A DNA stretch of 5,939 nt, from contig JAJPKG010000239.1 of assembly GCA_021323815.1 (NCBI GenBank), positions 1 to 5,939 on the forward strand, read 5' to 3'. This document shows positions 1-5,268 of this stretch, one piece after another. The stretch is from Pseudomonadota bacterium. GTDB taxonomy: Bacteria; Chloroflexota; Ktedonobacteria; Ktedonobacterales; JACDGC01. Each line of letters opens with the position of its first letter. Within the stretch, counting starts at the first letter, position 1. The notes beneath the pieces are model-generated. The model was not told where the DNA came from. It worked only from the letters and a program-made list of their open reading frames with translations, and made no database searches. The translations under genes and the position numbers were made by a program.

Positions 1-130
1 ATCCGCGCTGCATATTTCGATGAGCCAGTCATACTATCATTGGCCGGCGGCAGGTTCATGGTGATGCCGGAATCCCAGAAATTGGCTATGCAAATACGCT
101 GTTCCGGCAGGCGCGATCTTTGGGGTGAAC

Positions 131-574
131 CTACTCCAGCGGCGGCGGGAATGACTCGCCCTCGGTCTGCCCGGAGGATGGAATGGACAGGTGCATCTGC
201 CGGATCAGCCACCGGTCGCCGCGCAGTTCCAGCACTGCCGTCACGCGCGTCTTGAAGCTCACGCGAATCGATCCCATGCGCGCGCTGAACTGCGTCTCGC
301 TCAGCGTCCATGCCACCGGACCCGCCGACGCCACGACCGGCGGCTCCCATTCCCACTGGATTTCGTCTGATTGCCGCCAGTCGCGCTGAATCCGGTTGCG
401 GATGGTTTCATAGCCCACCATCCGCTCGTCATCGCCGGTTCCCAAAATGGTGGAATCCGCTTCCGGCGCGAAAGACGACATCAGCAAGTCTAAATCGCGC
501 TGCACATAGCCTTTCAGGTAGCGATCCAACAGTGTAGCGCGCACTTCAGCGGTGGTCGTTTCATCAGCAAACAT
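131..574 (-). CDS. SnoaL/NTF2-like family protein
   Basis: This encodes a 147-aa protein with the layout of a SnoaL-like (NTF2 fold) single-domain protein. An N-terminal helix (about residues 9-36, with YLKGYVQRDLD and LMSSFAPEAD) is followed by GTGDDERMVGYETIRNRI (45-62). Alternating beta strands then end in VTAVLELRGDRWLIRQMHLSIP (about 111-132), a typical closing strand pair of this fold. The family includes small enzymes and binding proteins with a cone-shaped pocket; nothing here fixes the substrate, so no reaction is assigned. It has no signal peptide and is probably cytosolic. I chose the ATG at 574 because GGAG lies 9 nt upstream (584-587). A longer in-frame start at 634 would overlap the likely -10 box and lacks a good ribosome site. 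The gene is monocistronic and divergent from the gene at 734. The fold call is fairly sure; the function is unknown. Confidence 0.82.
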   Translation of the reverse strand: MFADETTTAEVRATLLDRYLKGYVQRDLDLLMSSFAPEADSTILGTGDDERMVGYETIRNRIQRDWRQSDEIQWEWEPPVVASAGPVAWTLSETQFSARMGSIRVSFKTRVTAVLELRGDRWLIRQMHLSIPSSGQTEGESFPPPLE

Positions 575-633
575 CGCATTTTTCTCCGTGCGAGACGTAT
601 CGCTCCAACTTCTGGTACAATCAGGACGGCTCA

Positions 634-639
634 ATTATA
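634..639 (-). promoter_or_regulatory. Possible -10 box for the SnoaL-like gene
   Basis: The minus strand reads a perfect TATAAT here, about 60 nt upstream of the ATG at 574. At 16-19 nt spacing there is no recognisable -35 hexamer, and there is no TGn extension. A TTGACG lies only 7 nt upstream, which is too close. This is a plausible but incomplete sigma70-type promoter for the minus-strand gene. Confidence 0.35.
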
Positions 640-687
640 GCCTAACCGTCAAGCTAGTGGGCAGATCGTGTTGCTGCGTGTTGATTT

Positions 688-714
688 CCCTTCCCCAGCG
701 AAGCTGAGGAGGAG
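688..714 (+). repeat. Imperfect GC-rich hairpin upstream of the small Cys protein
   Basis: A pyrimidine-rich arm (688-699) folds back on a purine-rich arm (703-714) across a GAA loop. The stem is about 12 pairs with two mismatches and one G-U pair. It is followed by a G-rich run (719-728). The right arm contains GGAGG, so an RNA hairpin could mask it, although it lies rather far (17 nt or more) from the ATG at 734. In style it resembles the GC-rich dispersed hairpin repeats found between genes in many bacteria. Only one copy is in this window, so repeat status is inference. Confidence 0.35.
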
Positions 715-733
715 GTCAGGGGGTGGGGCCGCA

Positions 734-991
734 ATGGCTGATATCATCATCAAAATCGAAGGCCATGAGGTATCTTCCGCCGCCATGCCCGATTTGATGC
801 AGCGGATGGTTGTCAAAAGCATGGAAGAGCAATTGCAGCAAAAATTAGCACGGGTTGTTTGCCCCGAACACGGCTATGGTCCGCAGGTGACGCTCGACAT
901 CGCGCGGGGCCGCCAGCACATCAGCATTGCCGGCTGTTGCCAGCGCCTGATCGATCTCACCCGGCAGGCGCTGGCCGTTCCTCAGGTGTGA
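734..991 (+). CDS. Small conserved-looking protein with CPEH...GCC cysteine motif
   Basis: This encodes an 85-aa protein of unknown function. The N-terminus (MADIIIKIEGHEV) looks like a beta strand. It is followed by a charged helix (about 19-41, rich in M, E, Q and K), then CPEHGYGPQVTLDI (43-56), a short polar turn, and HISIAGCCQRLIDL (62-75). Cys43, His46, Cys68 and Cys69 could bind a metal or form a redox site. I recall small uncharacterised bacterial proteins with the same order (CPxHG, a V-T-V strand, then an I-x-GCC strand and a helix), but I cannot name a family. I prefer the ATG at 734 over an in-frame TTG at 668, because the extra residues would be read from the hairpin sequence. 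The G-rich run just upstream (718-728) may serve as a weak ribosome site. It is probably cytosolic. Confidence 0.72.
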   Translation: MADIIIKIEGHEVSSAAMPDLMQRMVVKSMEEQLQQKLARVVCPEHGYGPQVTLDIARGRQHISIAGCCQRLIDLTRQALAVPQV

Positions 992-1008
992 GCGCCTTCA
1001 GAGGTTGA

Positions 1009-1040
1009 GGCGTCAATCACCTGCGAGGGCGGTTGATGCC
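1009..1040 (+). terminator. Weak hairpin after the small Cys protein gene
   Basis: An 8-pair stem (GGCGTCAA at 1009-1016 with TTGATGCC at 1033-1040, one G-U pair) encloses a 16-nt loop, 17 nt past the stop codon. The following bases (GTTTCGATCGCTTCTT) are only moderately T-rich. It could be a poor intrinsic terminator separating this gene from the hydrolase promoter downstream. Confidence 0.25.
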
Positions 1041-1065
1041 GTTTCGATCGCTTCTTCGCGTTCTC

Positions 1066-1095
1066 TTGACCCGGCGTTTTTTCCCTTGCTATAAC
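1066..1095 (+). promoter_or_regulatory. Sigma70-type promoter of the hydrolase gene
   Basis: TTGACC at 1066-1071 (5 of 6 to consensus) and TATAAC at 1090-1095 (5 of 6) are separated by 18 nt. Transcription would start near 1102, giving a leader of about 35 nt before the ATG at 1137. This argues against the upstream in-frame TTG at 1107 as the start, since that would leave almost no leader. Confidence 0.7.
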
Positions 1096-1136
1096 AAAAA
1101 CAATCATTGCAACGCCGCGTAAGAGGAGATGTCATC

Positions 1137-1973
1137 ATGACGGTCCAGTTCAATCCGCCGCAGTTCGTCACCATCGGAGACCGCAAGATCGCGTATGAGG
1201 AAGTCGTGCCACCTGACCCAGCGGGAACCGTGATCTTGCTCACGGGTTTGGCCTCGAAGCGCCAGGGATGGCACAAGCAACTGCCAGTGTTCGGGCAGCG
1301 CTATCGCACCATTGCCATTGACCATCGCGACGTGGGCGACAGCGATCTCACCCCCGCGCCCTACGCCGTCACCGACCAGGCGGACGACGTGGCCGCCGTG
1401 ATGGACGCGCTGGGCATCGAACGCGCCCACATCGTGGGCATTTCGATGGGCGGCTTCATCAGCCTGCAACTGGCGGCACGCCACCCGCAGAAGGTGCAAA
1501 AGCTGGTGCTGACCGCGACTTCAGCCGGTGGCAAAACACATGTGGCGGCGAGTCCGCGCATCACCGCCCTGCTGCTGATGCCGCGTTTTCGCTTCGGGCG
1601 ACCGGACCCCGGCAAAATCGCCCGGCGGACCTACACGATGATCATGGCTCCCGGTTATCTCAAAGCGCATCCCGACGACCTGGAACACATTATGGCAATT
1701 GCTCGCCATCGCCCGCAGCCGCCGGAGGCCTATCGCCGCCAGTTGCAGGCGTGCCTGAAACATGACGCTACCGCTCACCTCAGCAGCATCACCGCACCGA
1801 CGCTGGTGATCCATGGCGAGGTCGATCCACTGATTCCGGTCGCCAACGGCAAGCACCTGGCCCAGCACATCCCCGGCGCGCGGCTGCTCCTGTATTCCAA
1901 CACCGGCCACATCCCCATCATCGAGCGCGCAGAGGACTACAACCGCGACGTGCTGGCCTTCCTGGCGGAATGA
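1137..1973 (+). CDS. Alpha/beta hydrolase
   Basis: This 278-aa protein is close to the usual length of a single-domain alpha/beta hydrolase. In order it shows the oxyanion-hole strand VILLTGLAS (32-40), the strand and turn AIDHRDVGDSD (60-70), and the nucleophile elbow GISMGG with Ser103. A cap-like helical part follows (about 140-210). Then come the acid strand PTLVIHGEVDPLIPV with Asp230 (221-235) and NTGHIPIIE with His258 (255-263). The triad Ser103-Asp230-His258 is therefore complete. Such enzymes cleave esters, lactones, epoxides, C-C bonds or peptides, and the substrate cannot be read from the sequence. It has no signal peptide, so it is cytosolic. The ATG at 1137 has AGAGGAG 8 nt upstream (1122-1128). 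The gene converges on the dipeptide epimerase gene with a 21-nt gap and no obvious terminator between them. Its link to the neighbouring dipeptide genes is unproven. Confidence 0.93.
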   Translation: MTVQFNPPQFVTIGDRKIAYEEVVPPDPAGTVILLTGLASKRQGWHKQLPVFGQRYRTIAIDHRDVGDSDLTPAPYAVTDQADDVAAVMDALGIERAHIVGISMGGFISLQLAARHPQKVQKLVLTATSAGGKTHVAASPRITALLLMPRFRFGRPDPGKIARRTYTMIMAPGYLKAHPDDLEHIMAIARHRPQPPEAYRRQLQACLKHDATAHLSSITAPTLVIHGEVDPLIPVANGKHLAQHIPGARLLLYSNTGHIPIIERAEDYNRDVLAFLAE

Positions 1974-1994
1974 TGCCGGGAACAAGGGCGACAC

Positions 1995-3074
1995 TCAGCG
2001 CCAATCGACGCCATGCCCGGCGCGCACCTCGCTGACGTCATAGCGCCCGCCCTCTTGCACATAACCGCCGACGAAGGGATCGCCGTTGATGAGCATAGGC
2101 GTATCCAGATCAACGAAGCCAAAACCCCCCATGCCGGCGGCGAAGTGCGCGGCGGTGGCGGTGGAAAGGCGCGATTCCATCATCGCGCCAATCATCAGCC
2201 CCAGGCGCGCAGCGCGACAGATGCTCACAATATCCAGCGCGCCGAGGATGGTCGATTTCATCAGCTTGATGTTGATGACGTGCGCCGCCCGCTCGCGCGC
2301 CACGCGCAACGCATCCGCGGGCGCGTGCACGCATTCATCAGCGGCGATGGGGACCGATGAACGCGCCGTCACCTCCGCCATGCCGTCCCAATCAGCGCGA
2401 TGCACCGGCTGCTCGAAGAGCACCGGGATAATGCCGCGCTTTTCCAGCCGCGCCAGCAAGCGCAGCGCGCCGGGCGCGTCGTAGCCCTGGTTGCCGTCAA
2501 GCAGCAGCGCCACACGAGGCGCACCCTTGTGGATGGCGACCACCCGCGCCTCGTCTTCGTCCATGTTGTCGCCACCAACCTTGATCTTGATGGTGCGGAT
2601 GCCGCGTGCGGCGATCTCGCCTGCCAGTTCCCTGGCACGCTCCACCGGCACGATGGGGATGGTGAGATCCGTTTCCACGCTGGTGGTCGCGCCGCCAAAC
2701 CAGCGATAGAGCGGGATCTGATAATGCCGGGTCAGGGCGTCAAGCAACGCGGCTTCCACTGCCGTGCGCGCGCAGGAATGCGCCTCGAAATTCGCCAGCA
2801 GCAATTCCGCCAGCCCGCGCCAGTTGCCGGCGTCGCGCCCAGGCAGCAGCGTCACCATCTCGCGCGCCGCCGCCAGGATGGTTGCCTGGGTTTCGCCGCC
2901 ACTGGAAAGCGAGGGTGATCCCTCGCCCAGACCCACCGCGCCGGATTCCAGTTCCACCCGCACAATGACGGCGTTCGCTGCTGGGAAGCGACCGGTGGAG
3001 ATGATGAACGGCTCAAACAGTGGCAGATCCAGCGCTTCTACAGTAGCGGAACGAACAAGCGTCGGCGCGAGCAT
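1995..3074 (-). CDS. Dipeptide epimerase (enolase superfamily)
   Basis: This 359-aa enzyme belongs to the muconate lactonizing/mandelate racemase branch of the enolase superfamily. The N-terminal capping domain (1-125) includes VGLGEGSP (47-54). The barrel carries TIKIKVGG with Lys163 and Lys165, the metal ligands Asp193 (LDGNQGY), Glu221 (FEQPV) and Asp246 (AADE), and the second catalytic lysine Lys270 (INIKLMK). MMESRLSTATAAH (298-310) and FVDLDTP with the Asp322-Asp324 pair match L-Ala-D/L-Glu-type dipeptide epimerases, in which the DxD holds the dipeptide amino group. Lys165 and Lys270 should be the two-base pair that inverts the alpha-carbon through a Mg-stabilised enolate. Which dipeptide is used depends on capping-loop residues I cannot interpret, so an Ala-Glu specificity is only a possibility. 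It is cytosolic. The ATG at 3074 has AGGAG 8 nt upstream (3083-3087). It is the second gene after the YbdK-like ligase and is likely cotranscribed with it. Confidence 0.9.
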   Translation of the reverse strand: MLAPTLVRSATVEALDLPLFEPFIISTGRFPAANAVIVRVELESGAVGLGEGSPSLSSGGETQATILAAAREMVTLLPGRDAGNWRGLAELLLANFEAHSCARTAVEAALLDALTRHYQIPLYRWFGGATTSVETDLTIPIVPVERARELAGEIAARGIRTIKIKVGGDNMDEDEARVVAIHKGAPRVALLLDGNQGYDAPGALRLLARLEKRGIIPVLFEQPVHRADWDGMAEVTARSSVPIAADECVHAPADALRVARERAAHVINIKLMKSTILGALDIVSICRAARLGLMIGAMMESRLSTATAAHFAAGMGGFGFVDLDTPMLINGDPFVGGYVQEGGRYDVSEVRAGHGVDWR

Positions 3075-3086
3075 AGGGCGGTCTCC

Positions 3087-3107
3087 TCAGCATCGTGGTG
3101 ATGCTGA
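3087..3107 (-). promoter_or_regulatory. Intercistronic hairpin abutting the epimerase ribosome site
   Basis: In the 44-nt gap between the ligase stop and the epimerase start, a perfect 8-bp stem forms. TCAGCATC pairs with GATGCTGA over a 5-nt loop (3095-3099). In the mRNA the 3' arm runs straight into the epimerase GGAG; the first A of AGGAG is the last base of the stem. No U run follows, so it is not a standard terminator. It could stabilise the mRNA end or tune translation of the second gene. Confidence 0.5.
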
Positions 3108-3118
3108 AGTATATCATG

Positions 3119-4345
3119 CTAGAGCATCGCCGCCGGCAGATCTTTGATGCGCTTGGCGTTGAAGCGCAGCCCAAAACGCCGCTGCTGCGCGGGGGCAATG
3201 GGCTGTGGAGCCAGGTCCAGCGCCGCGCTCATATCAATGCCCGCCAGGGTCTCGCGCATCAGCAACTTAGCAACATCGAGCGGATTGCCCGCTTTGCGAT
3301 AGGCCGCAATCTGCCGCTCCGCGCCGGACTGGAAGCTGGGGGCGAGCATGCCGCGCAGATAGGCCAATTCGCGCGCCGCGCCGAGTTCTTCCATCGCGGG
3401 GGCGATCAGATCAAAAAGAGATGCCAGCGCGTCGAGCGTCGGCATCTCTTGCTCGCGGACGAAATCAACCAGCGTGCCGCGCAACCCGCCCAGCGCCGCC
3501 CGCCAGCGGTTCTCGTTGATGTAGGCCGTCGGCAGCACCGGCAGCGGCTGGCCGGCACTGGCGCGGTCCAGCAGCGTTTTGACCAGCGCCTGCACCAGCG
3601 CGACGATGGCAATGGTGTCGTCGTGGTGCATGGGCATGTCGGCGATGCGAAATTCGATGGTGGGCAGCGCGTGATGCGATCTCACGTCCCACCAGATGCG
3701 CCGGGCGCTGCCAAGCGCGTTGACTTTGAAAAACAACGCGCGAAATTCCTCATATTCAACGTGCGAGGCAAAAGCGTCCGGCACGCCGGAAACGGGGAAC
3801 GGTGCCCACACCATCGGGCGAAAGGCCATATAGCCGGTGTAGCGCCCCATCCAGAACGGCGAGTTGGCGGAGATCGCCAAAATGTGCGGCAGATACGTCC
3901 GTGCCTGGTTCATCACCTGAATGCGCTGCTCGACATCGGGGATGTTGACATGCACGTGCAGACCATAGATGTTGATAGAGCGTGCCACGTCTTGCAACGC
4001 ATCTTCCAGCTCGCCGTAGCGCTCGCCTGGGGTGCGGCGCTGGTCATACCATTTGCCGGTGGGATGCGTGCCGGCGGATGCGACAGTGAGACCGTGATCT
4101 TTGCCCAGACGGGCGGCGGTGGCGCGCAACGCCGCTGTTTGTCGCCGCACAGTGGCGACATCGGGGCAGACATCCGTGATGCATTCGACCACGCACTGCA
4201 AGAACTCCGGTTTCATGTGGCGGTGAATTTCGTCCGTCGCGCGTTGCATCAGCGCTTCATAGCCGGAAGCTAACTCGCCGCTCTCTGCGTCAACGATCTG
4301 AAATTCTTCTTCCACGCCAAGTGATAAATCCTGCTTACCGGGCAT
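3119..4345 (-). CDS. ybdK: YbdK-like carboxylate-amine ligase (glutamate-cysteine ligase family 2)
   Basis: This 408-aa protein carries the hallmarks of the GCS2/YbdK family, which joins a carboxylate to an amine using ATP. These are LGVEEEFQIVD at the start (9-19), VVECITDVCP (52-61), SAGTHPTG (90-97), GLHVHVNIPD (128-137), ANSPFWMGRYTGY (160-172), WWDVRSHHALPTIEFRIAD (218-236) and INENRWRAALGG (276-287). In the family the acidic and His residues of these motifs hold Mg-ATP and glutamate. The E. coli member has weak gamma-glutamylcysteine ligase activity and its true substrate is uncertain, so the same caution applies here. It is cytosolic. The family is usually near 370 aa; this one has an extra basic C-terminal tail (about 375-408). 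The ATG at 4345 has AGGAG 10 nt upstream (4356-4360). It heads a probable two-gene operon with the dipeptide epimerase and has a long structured leader. Confidence 0.93.
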   Translation of the reverse strand: MPGKQDLSLGVEEEFQIVDAESGELASGYEALMQRATDEIHRHMKPEFLQCVVECITDVCPDVATVRRQTAALRATAARLGKDHGLTVASAGTHPTGKWYDQRRTPGERYGELEDALQDVARSINIYGLHVHVNIPDVEQRIQVMNQARTYLPHILAISANSPFWMGRYTGYMAFRPMVWAPFPVSGVPDAFASHVEYEEFRALFFKVNALGSARRIWWDVRSHHALPTIEFRIADMPMHHDDTIAIVALVQALVKTLLDRASAGQPLPVLPTAYINENRWRAALGGLRGTLVDFVREQEMPTLDALASLFDLIAPAMEELGAARELAYLRGMLAPSFQSGAERQIAAYRKAGNPLDVAKLLMRETLAGIDMSAALDLAPQPIAPAQQRRFGLRFNAKRIKDLPAAML

Positions 4346-4637
4346 ACAGTGATCACTCCTTTGCCGTGATCAGGAGCGCTGTTGCGGGGAAGGGAGTCCT
4401 TGCGCGGGGTGACACGCGGCGGGCGAGATGCGAGGGTGACGATCTCCCGGTGGGAAGGGGCTGCGGTGGGGCAGCTAGCTCTCACTGGCGCGGAAAACGC
4501 CATGTTGTTCGCTTGGGGTCACCATCTCGTGGAGATGAATTCCAGCCATCTCGCGCAGGACGCACTACCGAAAAGCGCACGTATACACACTCGAAATCCG
4601 CGCCATGCAGGCTAGCAAGAGCTTGCCCGCCGGCATT
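4346..4637 (-). promoter_or_regulatory. Long structured 5' leader of the ligase-epimerase operon
   Basis: This stretch of about 290 nt lies between the likely start of transcription (near 4637) and the ligase ATG. It holds no convincing gene. A long-range helix is formed by CCGCGCCA (4598-4605) with TGGCGCGG (4486-4493), and by GCTAGC (4611-4616) with GCTAGC (4474-4479). The two parts are separated by a 5/6-nt internal loop. Inside it sits a perfect CATCTC/GAGATG hairpin (4523-4537). Downstream, a 7-bp stem with one bulged base (4422-4448) is followed by the alternative pairings at the ribosome site. I see no signature of a known riboswitch class. Whether it senses anything is inference; its length and paired arms are visible directly. 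Confidence 0.45.
4350..4376 (-). promoter_or_regulatory. Two competing pairings around the ligase ribosome-binding site
   Basis: On the mRNA strand, TGATCAC (4372-4366) can pair with GTGATCA (4356-4350). This 7-bp stem leaves most of the AGGAG Shine-Dalgarno (4360-4356) in a 9-nt loop. Alternatively, CTCCT (4376-4372) can pair with AGGAG itself over an 11-nt loop and hide it. The two share bases 4372 and 4356, so they exclude each other. The DNA also holds a perfect 10-bp palindrome, AGTGATCACT (4348-4357), which could instead be a protein-binding site. Confidence 0.45.
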
Positions 4638-4643
4638 GCATCC

Positions 4644-4672
4644 ATTATACCATAAGATGAGGCATATCACAA
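4644..4672 (-). promoter_or_regulatory. Sigma70-type promoter of the ligase-epimerase operon
   Basis: The minus strand reads TTGTGA (4672-4667, 4 of 6 to consensus), a 17-nt spacer and a perfect TATAAT (4649-4644). It points toward the ligase gene and predicts a start near 4637. A/T-rich sequence lies just upstream on this strand (about 4673-4695), where an UP element would sit. Confidence 0.65.
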
Positions 4673-4710
4673 GATGGAGAAAAAGAAAGCCTTTCGCGTC
4701 CACAGAGATG

Positions 4711-4746
4711 CCTCACCCCATCATGAGGCGGGGTGAGGATTGAAAC
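4711..4746 (+). repeat. Solitary CRISPR-repeat-like hairpin
   Basis: A perfect 9-bp stem, CCTCACCCC (4711-4719) with GGGGTGAGG (4730-4738), encloses a 10-nt loop. It is followed directly by ATTGAAAC (4739-4746). The 36-nt unit has the size, central hairpin and ATTGAAAC end typical of many type I/III CRISPR repeats. Only one good copy is present and no spacer-repeat array is visible. It could equally be a dispersed hairpin repeat or a weak transcript end for the minus-strand gene ending at 4758, though no U run follows on that strand. Confidence 0.4.
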
Positions 4747-4757
4747 GCGCCAGCAGC

Positions 4758-5120
4758 TCATCCCCTGGCGTTGCGCTGAGAGGCCGGCACTGATGCGGGC
4801 GAGCGTCTGTGCTCGATTTTCACGACCACCCGCCCGATGTGATGGACACTATGCAGCACGGCAGCGGTTTTGGGGAATCCGCCGAGAAACGGGATCAGCG
4901 CCAGGGCATTGAGCAATGCTCCCAGGCGATCGTGGTTGCGGCGATCCGCAATGAAATCCCGCGCCGCGCACACCGTGCCGACGACGGGAATGAACCCCAC
5001 AATGATTTGGGTGAGAATGCCGGGAACTCCCAGCGTCGGCGCAAAGTCGCCTCGCACCGCGCCGGCATAGATATCCCCTAAGAAGGATGGGCGGGGCGGT
5101 GGTGAAGCAGGATACGTCAT
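4758..5120 (-). CDS. Small hydrophobic protein, unknown function
   Basis: This encodes a 120-aa protein. A proline-rich start (MTYPASPPPRPSFLGDIYAG) leads into two hydrophobic segments. The first, about 34-53, contains ILTQIIVGFIPVVGTVCAA; the second, about 67-82, contains LGALLNALALIPFLGG. A charged linker, RDFIADRRNHDR, lies between them. Both segments share an IPxxG element (IPVVG at 44-48 and IPFLG at 76-80), giving a repeated helix-break pattern. The tail is basic (KIEHRRSPAS) and probably cytoplasmic. The order of motifs recalls the glycine-rich helical stretch before toxin domains in polymorphic toxins (pre-toxin TG type), but no toxin domain follows, so that likeness is only a hint. 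I chose the ATG at 5120 because AAGGAG lies 6 nt upstream (5127-5132); the GTG one codon earlier would be only 3 nt away. It is downstream of, and perhaps cotranscribed with, the gene at 5547. Confidence 0.7.
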   Translation of the reverse strand: MTYPASPPPRPSFLGDIYAGAVRGDFAPTLGVPGILTQIIVGFIPVVGTVCAARDFIADRRNHDRLGALLNALALIPFLGGFPKTAAVLHSVHHIGRVVVKIEHRRSPASVPASQRNARG

Positions 5121-5268
5121 CACTGGCTCCTTTCTATCAACGCAAGAATGTTTCGTCTATGCCTGAAAAACGCATCATTCAGACCACATGCTGCCTCGCC
5201 CGCTCGCGCAGCTTTTCGCGCCATCAAGCAAACGGGCATGGTGATCTGAGCGCGTGACGTGCAGAAAG

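Noticed and set aside
1..59. Possible start of a minus-strand gene (ATG at 59, MNLPPANDSMTG) running off the left edge
   Set aside because: Only 19 codons are visible, no ribosome site precedes the ATG, and the residues match nothing I know. Bases 1-130 are otherwise without a supported feature.
2013..2484. Plus-strand frames opposite the epimerase gene
   Set aside because: They are Arg/Ala/Ser-rich shadows of the epimerase coding frame without ribosome sites.
3095..4273. 392-codon open frame on the plus strand opposite the ligase gene
   Set aside because: It is a shadow of the ligase gene in GC-rich codons. It has no ribosome site and its product has no recognisable domain, while the minus-strand product has clear family motifs throughout.
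4381..4440. T-box riboswitch in the ligase leader
   Set aside because: A stretch reading CGTGTCACCCCGCG partly resembles the T-box core, but the TGG needed to pair with the tRNA acceptor end is absent, and ligases of this family are not usual T-box targets.
4482..4703. Minus-strand frame whose product begins like a signal peptide (MDAKGFLFLHLVICLILW)
   Set aside because: It starts at a GTG with no ribosome site and runs through the likely promoter and the leader helices. The hydrophobic stretch comes from the T-rich promoter sequence.
5120..5239. Possible 39-codon peptide whose TGA stop overlaps the ATG of the small hydrophobic protein (TGATG)
   Set aside because: The overlap suggested translational coupling, but there is no ribosome site before the ATG at 5239 and the composition looks non-coding.
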